A DNA stretch of 64,000 nt from Odiellus spinosus (Eukaryota; Arthropoda; Arachnida; Opiliones; Phalangiidae), in contig OY987231.1 of assembly GCA_963920705.1 (NCBI GenBank), positions 23,882,200 through 23,946,199 on the forward strand, written 5' to 3'. Made by a program: the position numbers and the translations under genes. Positions 56,896 through 64,000 of this stretch are shown piece after piece (position 1 is the stretch's first letter; the number at the start of each line of letters is the position of its first letter). A model generated the notes under the pieces. It was given only the letters and a program-made list of their open reading frames with translations. It had not been told where the DNA came from and did not search any database.

Positions 56896-58320
56896 CCCCT
56901 CCTCTCTAGTGTCTATCATTTAAAATGAAAGAGTACGCATAATTTTCTGAATACTTGTTAGCCAATGGCCGGTTCAAAGGTTTATTTTTCAAAAATTGTA
57001 TTTATTATTTAAATATTTTAAGAAAGTCGTTAATATTTTAAAGAACCCGCGCACGGGACGGAAAATTTAGAGTACACCTAAATTGCGAATGAATTTTATA
57101 GCTTAATTTTAACAATGCTAGAGAAAAAAACCACTTTGAAGCGTTTTTCTTGATGCGAAGAACTTTTTTTTTTATATACTTCTATTCATTTTGTCCACTG
57201 ACACTCTGGCAAACGCAGGTTTTACGCTCAAAGCGGAAAAAATATCAATATATTGAACAAATTCTAGTCCTAAGAATTAACTTGGCTAGTAAGCTACCTT
57301 ATTATTAGATACGCTAATTTAATGAACGGGTTCTCTTTACTCACGCAGTAAGAGCTTAGAACCCGACAAAGGGACTTTAAAATTGGGGACACGGCTTAAT
57401 GGTGGTATAACTTAACTTCCCAATCGCCCTTTAAAAAGGATTAAGCAAATATCAGTCGCTAGAAAAAGTGTGGGTTAAAGTTTAAACCATTTGGTACTTA
57501 TTTTTAAATTGGGGATGTGCGCGGGTTTTGGGAAGAAAAACACACAGTTTAATTGTTAAAAGCGTAATAGTTTAGCGTAATTTAATTTCCCCTAATGGTA
57601 TTTAAAGATGGTTTTTATAGAGAACAAAATACTTGTATATAAAATGTTATATTTTATTATACCATTAAAAATAAAAATAAATATCATTTCATTGTCGATA
57701 TCAAGTCATCAATTAGGCCTATTTGTAGCTAAATAATCTCTAGAAATAAAAACCTTAGTGAACAGGATGCATTTTCCCTTTAGTGTATATTCGCGCAGGG
57801 CGACCACACTTCCTAATTTTCCCTATATTTTCAATGCTTTCCTTAAAAATTCCTATAATTGAAGGGTTTCTCATATATTTTCCAATTTTTACAATTATCA
57901 GGTCATTCATTTTCAAATAAAAGTAGATTTTCAATTTTCCCAAAATAACAAATTTCCAGCGACGGCATCTAGTCAAAAACAGAAGTTGTTTAAGATTTTA
58001 ATGAAAATTAAATGTTATTTATCCTAATTTTCCTATAATTTTAAATTATCAATCCTATTTCCTCCTATAATTCCCCTTTAAATTTCCTAATTTTCCTATA
58101 AAAAACTTTGTTCCTGGTCAACCTGAAACACTCAGTGCTCGGGATGCATTCTCCCTTTAAAATATATTCGTGTCAAGTGTCTTTTCATAAAAATAAGAAC
58201 GAATAATCGAGTTCACATTAGTTTAATTTAACTACAAGAGTTTCCGTACGTATATACAAGTACATTTTAGATTGATCAATACAAATTTTCTAATAATCAT
58301 GATAAAGAGGGTGGTTGAAC
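56896..58320. other. intergenic, low-complexity T/C-rich
   Basis: From about 57760 to 58160 there are repeated ATTTTCCTATAATT-type motifs and a direct repeat around GGATGCATTCTCCCTTTAAA (57764 and 58142). The minus frame at 57755-57976 lies in this low-complexity DNA and is not accepted. Confidence 0.45.
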
Positions 58321-59829
58321 TCAGGAAGCGTTGCCAGTAGCGACCTCTGCAAAACAAAACTCAAATTTAGTTTTAACTCAAAGAGTTCAATTTTATCAAC
58401 TCTTCAAGACCAAACCATTTTTAAAAAAGGTCAAATTCAAAAGTTAAGGAATTTTTTTGAATCAATGTTATTCTCTTCAAGATAATTAGTTTAGAGTTAA
58501 TTTATTAAGGCTAGTTGCGGGTTCTTTCGTAAGACGCTTATCAGGTTTTTTTCTAGTTTCAGGGAATTAAAAGCAATCTTACTAATAGGGTTTGTTAAAT
58601 ATAAATTTCACTGGTTAGATTAATGAATCGCGAAACGCAAAGAGTCATTCAAACAAGTAGTTATTGGATTTTACGAAAACCAGTCTCGATAAATAACAAG
58701 TATAAAACCTTTCAATTTCCAAAAGGAAAGCCCCATTTTAGTCCTTCAAGCCTATTGAGGTGAAAACAATACTGTTTTCAGTACCGGGCAATCACTTGGG
58801 AACTTATAACTAAATATTGCTAATATAGATCGATGAATTATGAAAAAAAAATATTTATACCTCTCCGGTACAATTACAAATTAATTAACCCAGGGGTGAC
58901 TTCCTATTCTTACAAACCTTTATTATTTTCCTAGAATTTTACTGTTAGTTCTCCTATCTGAATTTCCTATATATAAAATTATTTCCTTGATATATTAGAA
59001 ACTAAACTCCACTAATCTTTAACAAAGTATAAAGTTATACGGGCTTTTGTTTCTAGCATTACGAAAATCTAGCTTCAAATTAAGAGAGAGTAATAACAAA
59101 AATTGGTCAACTTACTAACTGCTTTTCCATCTTTCCACAAAGTCTTTTTCATAGTAGACGCGTCTGTCGCTGCCTTCTTAAATTCATTCTTTACCGCGCT
59201 CCTAACAGCATTGGCTGCGATGGTAGAAAACTGCAAATAACTACCAAAAAAATTTTAATCATCAAGTTAGGAAGTCTCAGCTTGGTAATGTTTCGTAAGA
59301 TCAAGGGGGAATAAACCTCACGGGTATTCTAGCCAGTGAATAAACTTTACCTTTAAAAATGGAAACTTAAGCCATATAGGCCCTACCTGCACCCAAATTT
59401 GCCCCCTTAAAATGCATTTCCCTTATAGCACACAGCTGTACGATTTGCTATGGTCAACGTCGTCTGCTAAGCTAAAAAACAGACTTTAAAGGGGCTTTAA
59501 AAATCGCAGATAGTCCCTTTAAGGCTAATTCGCGAGAACTCGCGGAATTCGTAAAACCACTTTTTGAGTGAGAGAAAATTAAATCAATTTTGATTTATAG
59601 GTAAAAGTGTAGGATACTAATTGTATTTTAGTCTTTGACCTCCACCATGACCTAAGGGTCATAAAAAACGGTCTTCCAGCGTTCCCCAGAAAGGGCATTT
59701 CAAAGCCGCCCAAGGCTTAGCTTAGAGTTCTTATTAAAAACAATAATCTCTACTCAATTTGTCCAAAATTAAGATAATTTAAAGTAACCCATATTCTTAC
59801 GTTAAACCAGCTTGTCTCCAGTAAGTCAT
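58321..59829 (-). CDS. ATP5F1E: ATP synthase subunit epsilon, mitochondrial
   Basis: Three small exons: 59801-59829, 59116-59240, 58321-58346; phases 2 and 1 match; 59 residues. The protein starts MTYWRQAGLTYLQFSTIAAN, followed by AVRSAVKNEFKKAATDASTM and KKTLWKDGKAVKVATGNAS. The WRQAGLTY start is diagnostic of the epsilon chain of the F1 central stalk; the C-terminal extension past the vertebrate end (51 residues) is as in insects. It acts in the matrix side of complex V. No start methionine is followed by a presequence, as usual for this subunit. Divergent from CDC123 with 411 bases between the ATGs, so a shared promoter is likely. Confidence 0.9.
59372..59524 (-). mobile_element. family A MITE, minus orientation
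   Basis: In intron 1 of the ATP synthase epsilon gene. Begins CCATATAGGCCCTACCTGC, contains GGTCAACGTCGTCTGCTAAG and ends CGCAGATAGTCCCTTTAAGG. Confidence 0.8.
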
Positions 59830-60240
59830 GATAACAAATTCTAATCCAAAACTTTCGCAATTTGAATGACCTTTACTTCGCCGGGATTATTTTATATATC
59901 AAGGATTCGAGGTACGAGGGTGACTCGGTCAGTCGGGTGAAGACTCAACAGAAGCGTAAATTTCCGTTCAGCGACGAATCTTTTCATTATTTGGTGTTTT
60001 TTCGCTTGTCACTGAACGCTCTGCGCGGTCCAATTACGCGTCGTCTGCTAATATTATTAAATGTCACGCGAGGTAAGGGCTTGGTAAGGGTTGGTCTCTT
60101 TAGTTCTAATCGCTAAATTAAGATAGGAAATTTAAATAAACCTATAAGTATTGTTTACAAATATTGCTGGTCTAGAATTATGCACCGAGAGTAATCTTCT
60201 CGGAATAAATAAATATAGGTACTAGATTAAACGGTTAAGT
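59830..60240. promoter_or_regulatory. divergent promoter region ATP5F1E / CDC123
   Basis: 411 bases between two divergent start codons. No TATA box at a good distance was found. The plus frame that crosses the region (59862-60116) has no ATG and no family features and is not accepted. Confidence 0.5.
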
Positions 60241-61242
60241 ATGAAGGTTAGCCACGTTATGAACTGTAGTTTTCCAGTATGGTATGAAAAATTCAGTAAA
60301 ATCACCGCCGAAAGTATCATTATCGATCTACCACGCGAATTTACCGATTATTTGAAAGCGGACGGCGTCGTTCTTCCCGATTCATTAACACCGAGACCCT
60401 CTGGAATAGCGGTTTCTAATGACAGTGACTCGGATAGTGAAGTGGATTGGGGTTCCGCCGATGAAGAAGCCATGTCAGCTCCAAATTTCCCTGATCTAGA
60501 CGCCAAGATAAAAAAGGCTATAGGTGATTTGGGAGGAAAGATTTACCCGAAATTAAACTGGAGTTCGCCGAAAGACGCTTCCTGGATCGCTATGAACAAA
60601 AGTATCTGTTGTTACGCAGTCCGTGACATTTATCTCCTCCTCAAAAGTTCGGATTTCGTGTCTCACGATTTGACTCAACCCTTCAAAGATTGTTTCGACG
60701 CGGCTGAAAATAATTCTAACGTAGAATACAAGTTAATTCTGAGACAATGGAAAGAGATAGACCCTGCCAGCGAATTTCGTTGTTTCGTCAAAAGAAACAG
60801 ACTGATAGCGGTTAGTCAACGGGATCATACCAGTTTCTATTCCTACATCGAAAAGAGTAGGAAAGATATCATTCGGGATATTTCCTCGTTCTTTAACGAA
60901 CATTTAAAAAATAAGTTTTTCGATGATGATTTTGTTTTTGATGTTTATCGCAAATGCAAGGATGAAGTGAAGCTGATTGATTTTAATCCATTTGGGCCAA
61001 CGACCGACTCACTTTTGTTTGATTGGGGGGAATTGGAAGAAACTGAATTTGCCAGCGCCTTTCCCGAGATTAGATTCGTTAACGTTAACCGAGGGGTTCA
61101 GCCAAGTCCCTTGCGACGGTACGGATTGCCCAGGGACATGCTTGATCTCTCAACGGGACAAGATCCGCATAAACTCATAGATTTATTGTCTTTGGGAAAT
61201 CGAGGCACAAATGCCAATGAATTTTCATCCGATGAAGATTAG
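60241..61242 (+). CDS. CDC123: CDC123 (eIF2 assembly factor)
   Basis: One exon, 333 residues (human 336). The start MKVSHVMNCSFPVWYEKFSK, the acidic linker SDSDSEVDWGS, FPKLNWSSPKDASW-like KLNWSSPKDASWIAMN, EFRCFVKRNRLIAVSQRDHT and the ATP-grasp signature KLIDFNPFGPTTDSLLFDWG are all present, as is the acidic C-terminus EFSSDED. The protein binds eIF2 gamma in the cytosol and is needed to assemble the eIF2 heterotrimer. Like vezatin it has no introns. AATAAAAAATT about 60 bases after the stop is a likely polyadenylation signal. Confidence 0.96.
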   Translation: MKVSHVMNCSFPVWYEKFSKITAESIIIDLPREFTDYLKADGVVLPDSLTPRPSGIAVSNDSDSDSEVDWGSADEEAMSAPNFPDLDAKIKKAIGDLGGKIYPKLNWSSPKDASWIAMNKSICCYAVRDIYLLLKSSDFVSHDLTQPFKDCFDAAENNSNVEYKLILRQWKEIDPASEFRCFVKRNRLIAVSQRDHTSFYSYIEKSRKDIIRDISSFFNEHLKNKFFDDDFVFDVYRKCKDEVKLIDFNPFGPTTDSLLFDWGELEETEFASAFPEIRFVNVNRGVQPSPLRRYGLPRDMLDLSTGQDPHKLIDLLSLGNRGTNANEFSSDED

Positions 61243-62060
61243 AATTAAAATTCATTCATTCCCTTTTATATCTAATGGCTCTGAATAATACAACGTGATT
61301 AAATAAAAAATTTACAAACTCTAAGGTTCAATTTGATGTAAAATTTAAGCTAATAGTAATATTTGCGCAACCGTATCCTTATGTGTAAAATCAAGAAAGA
61401 TAAGCCTATTTTCTGGATAGTTTTTAAATTAATTTATAATTTAATATTGATACATTTTTTACTGGTGGATTAGGCCTATATTAAACGATAAGAAATTAAT
61501 GGATAAAAATCATGTGTTGCATTCTCCCTTTAAAGAGACTACCCCCAAATCCCCAAGATTTAAATTCCCTTTGAAGTCGCCTACTTTTCTAGCTTAGCAG
61601 ACGACGTTAACCATAGAAAATCGTACTACAGTCAAAGCTAGGCTGGTGCCATAAGAGAAGAGCATTTTAAAGGGCACATTTTAGAGCAGATAGGGCCTTT
61701 AACGGTCTAGAGCCTCAATTTATGATAATGTCCCAATTAGCTACAATTAAATTGCTTTTTTTCACCGTTTTATTGAAATGAAATTGTTTTTTTTTTACAT
61801 CGCTCCTCTCTTATTCAAGGTTGGAAAATCTGGCAACCCTGCTCCGCTTAGACCTCATTTCAAACTTCGAACTTCGAAGCCGGTACGTCAGGCGGGAAAT
61901 TTTCGCGGCCTCTGGTAAATTTGCTATTGTCATTTTGTCGAATATTATTTAGCGTTAAAATCAGTCAGAATTATTAAAATAGAACAGCGAGTGGACCGTT
62001 AATGTTATAAACCTAAAAGGGAAACGTGATATTCTTATTAAAGGCTAAGAATCGTCAGTG
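61243..62060. other. intergenic
   Basis: Holds the CDC123 3' end, a family C right-end fragment (about 61398-61450), a family A element and the promoter of the following gene. Confidence 0.45.
61526..61703 (+). mobile_element. family A MITE, copy at 61.5 kb
   Basis: CCCTTTAAAGAGACTACC at the left, AGCTTAGCAGACGACGTTAA and CAGTCAAAGCTAGGCTGG inside, and GAGCAGATAGGGCCTTTAAC at the right. Confidence 0.8.
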
Positions 62061-63281
62061 ATGAACGAGCCGAGGCTTAGTAATAACAATGGTTCAAGTT
62101 CGGGTGTTCGGCAGCTTAAACGCCAGTTTGTTCGTTGGTTAATGAAAAGACAATCGGTATTGTGGACATATCACGAATTGAAGAAGATAACAGTTCATTT
62201 GATGGGCGAGATAGTGGATGTAAAGTGGTCCTACGATGGAAGCCAGGTTCAAGCGGAATTTAATGAAATTTGGTGGTAAGTACACTTCTTAACTTACTTA
62301 AGCGGTACTTACGGGTGCCAGCTTGCTAGCATAACCCAAATAGTTCAAGATTAAAAAGCGTGGGAGGTTAATACTATTCAGCGCAAATTAGATATTCAAA
62401 TTATTGCGTTTAGAACGTTAATTGACACGCCACAATAATGGCAAATCGGAGGGCCACAAATGTAATCTCACTCGCTGGTTCAGACGGGAGATGTTCTTTT
62501 CAATAATGTTTGGTATTGGCAGGCCTAAGTCTCTAGACCCGACAATAAAAATTTTACAGCTGTTTTTCCTCGAGTTTAAGAAAGCTATGAATCGTATAAA
62601 CAGGTATTTAGCTTGAAAATATGGTAATTCTAGTTTCCCTAGCTGCGGTATAAGGAGCTTTAATATTAAGGGAAAGCTTAATGGCTGTCGCAAAACCACC
62701 ATAAATACTCTCAAATACATAAATTGGCTAAAGTTTACGTTTCAAATGTAAATGTAATTCGTAACCAGGAACTCTAGCCCCGCATGCTTTATTTAGTATT
62801 GATTAATGTATCATTTTAACAAGTCAGATCAAAAACGAAACAAGTTGGGGAAAAAAATCTTTTAATTCCTGTAATCAAAATGTATGAGAAGATAACGAGT
62901 GTTTTTATTTAATCTCTTTCCTAAAAATATAATGGACGCGAGTAAAAAATCTCTATTCTACGTAGTTATCACAGGTTATGTAAACCAAGCGCCGATACTA
63001 CCGTAGCGAGACTCGATTCGAATAATCCGCAACCTTCCGTATTAATTTACTTCTCACCCCGCAAAGGTTACTCAATTTTTATCAAATTGTTTGAATTGAT
63101 AAGTGATGATTTCGCTCGATCAATCGTTAGGATTAGAGCGAGTCCCGCCTTGGACGGTATTATTGACGCGTGTCTAAACCAAAAGGCAAGAGACGGTATC
63201 AAAATCAATTTAGCTATTAACGAGCGCGCGCGATACCGATACCAATCGTATCTCGCCCAAAGTAAAATCATAGTACTCTAA
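62061..63281 (+). CDS. unrecognised two-exon protein, 173 residues
   Basis: Exons 62061-62275 and 62975-63281 join in phase 2 through GTAAGT and CACAG. The product starts MNEPRLSNNNGSSSGVRQLK, continues RQFVRWLMKRQSVLWTYHEL and GEIVDVKWSYDGSQVQAEFN, and after the junction reads SVLIYFSPRKGYSIFIKLFE, LISDDFARSIVRIRASPALD and ends in QSYLAQSKIIVL. Both exons look coding and the codon use agrees. I do not recognise the family. It is mixed alpha/beta in appearance with a basic N-terminal half, no signal peptide and no membrane segment. An extra exon between the two cannot be excluded. Confidence 0.6.
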
Positions 63282-64000
63282 ACTAACTCCCTCATTTTTA
63301 AATCTCATCTCCGTCTTCTATCGAAATAAAATAATTAAACTAAGCGCGTCCCTCCCAAAAGAAGAGTCTCAATCGCCTCGAAATATATCCCAAACTGCTT
63401 AAGAACTCCTTTCAATGGAAATAGATACGAAACAATTAGCCGATAAAAGAGAAAATGAAGTTTGTCAATGGCTCCTTTTTTTTTATATATATAAACCATC
63501 CATATCAGTACCCATACTGATCCAGTATCGGCTTGGTTGGGCCCAATACTAATTACAAAATGAATTTTTCTTTGTAAAGAATGTTTCTTAAAGTAGACAC
63601 TCAACTGTTGACTCAATTTGGGCCTTGCCAAATTGATCCCGCGCTCTAATTTAATTGGGAAAAATTTTCCTGGCTGCAATAATGAAAGAAATTTACTTTC
63701 CCAATGAGGAAAAACTGCTCCAAATTGGAAAATCCCCATAGAATCCGAACAATCCAAATAAAATAACCCGAACTTGACGCGAGATCCATTTGGCAATCTG
63801 CCCGAATCGAGTCACTGGTCTACTTCAAACAAAAAATCATCAGCCTTAATATTGGCTCTTTAATGGTGGCTCATTTTTTTATATATATCCAATAGAATCC
63901 GTTAAAAATTTATTTCAAATTGTGACAGATTTATTTTTTTCCGCAATAAGCCAATGAATAAAAACTAACTTCATTTTCTCTTCAATATAAAAGTTTTGGT
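63282..64000. other. 3' flank, no supported gene
   Basis: A minus frame of about 150 codons (63335-63796) is open but lacks an ATG near its start and shows no family features. The stretch also holds two similar motifs (TGGCTCCTTTTTTTTTATAT near 63469 and TGGCTCATTTTTTTATATAT near 63867), which suggests repeats. Confidence 0.4.

Noticed and set aside
57755-57976. Minus frame of 73 codons
   Set aside because: It lies in low-complexity ATTTTCC repeat DNA and has no family features.
59862-60116. Plus frame across the ATP5F1E/CDC123 promoter
   Set aside because: Starts without ATG and overlaps a region that must serve as a divergent promoter.
63335-63796. Minus frame of about 150 codons near the window end
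   Set aside because: No ATG near the start, no domain and no splice support; kept only as a note for the 3' flank.
1-64000. CRISPR arrays, bacterial operons or prophage
   Set aside because: Spliced animal genes throughout; the direct repeats seen are minisatellites with no unique spacers of constant length.

Overview
The window is eukaryotic nuclear DNA, AT-rich, with short GT-AG introns, long multi-exon genes and many small inverted-repeat elements. The gene families (vezatin, a PAR-type Cys-loop anion channel, an insect-length ATP synthase epsilon chain with a C-terminal extension, a glycine-rich secreted protein, a TATA/Inr core promoter) point to an invertebrate animal, most likely an arthropod. 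The species cannot be told from the sequence. All gene models below were spliced by hand from reading frames, splice sites and phase continuity; no transcript or database was available.

Layout. 14-1371 (+) ZFAND1; 1953-8183 (+) a complete 18-exon membrane adenylyl cyclase with minisatellites in its introns; 8324-9532 (-) inositol monophosphatase; 9987-11133 (-) CFDP1/BCNT; 12986-15007 (+) intronless vezatin; 15406-18537 (-) Cys-loop receptor; 21368-29850 (-) a 519-residue coiled-coil protein starting MGCG (predicted N-myristoylated); 32896-34023 (+) CD2BP2; 34242-40353 (-) a 10-exon, 1467-residue fusion protein; 46114-46802 (+) secreted glycine-rich protein; 48610-49131 (+) part of a small gene; 49436-50335 (-) C2H2 zinc-finger protein; 52888-56137 (+) SLC25A16-like mitochondrial carrier; 56588-56895 (-) small membrane protein; 58321-59829 (-) ATP synthase epsilon; 60241-61242 (+) CDC123; 62061-63281 (+) unrecognised two-exon gene. 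The stretches between them are repeat-rich.

Most striking is the gene at 34242-40353. Its conserved splice phases join an N-terminal THAP zinc finger, a disordered region, a domain resembling Merlin/IS1595 DDE transposases (first acidic residue lost) and a POGZ/ZNF280-type C2H2 array. POGZ is known with a pogo-type DDE at its C-terminus; here that part is not seen and parts of two other transposon classes (P-element-type THAP and Merlin) are present instead. I do not know this arrangement from elsewhere.

The genes do not form an operon or one pathway; they are mostly housekeeping (cAMP, inositol phosphate, chromatin, splicing, translation initiation, mitochondrial energy) plus neuronal/secreted genes. 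The second theme is non-autonomous mobile DNA: at least four small inverted-repeat families, one nested insertion with an 8-bp target duplication, and a palindromic GAGTACTC minisatellite that recurs in introns of two unrelated genes.
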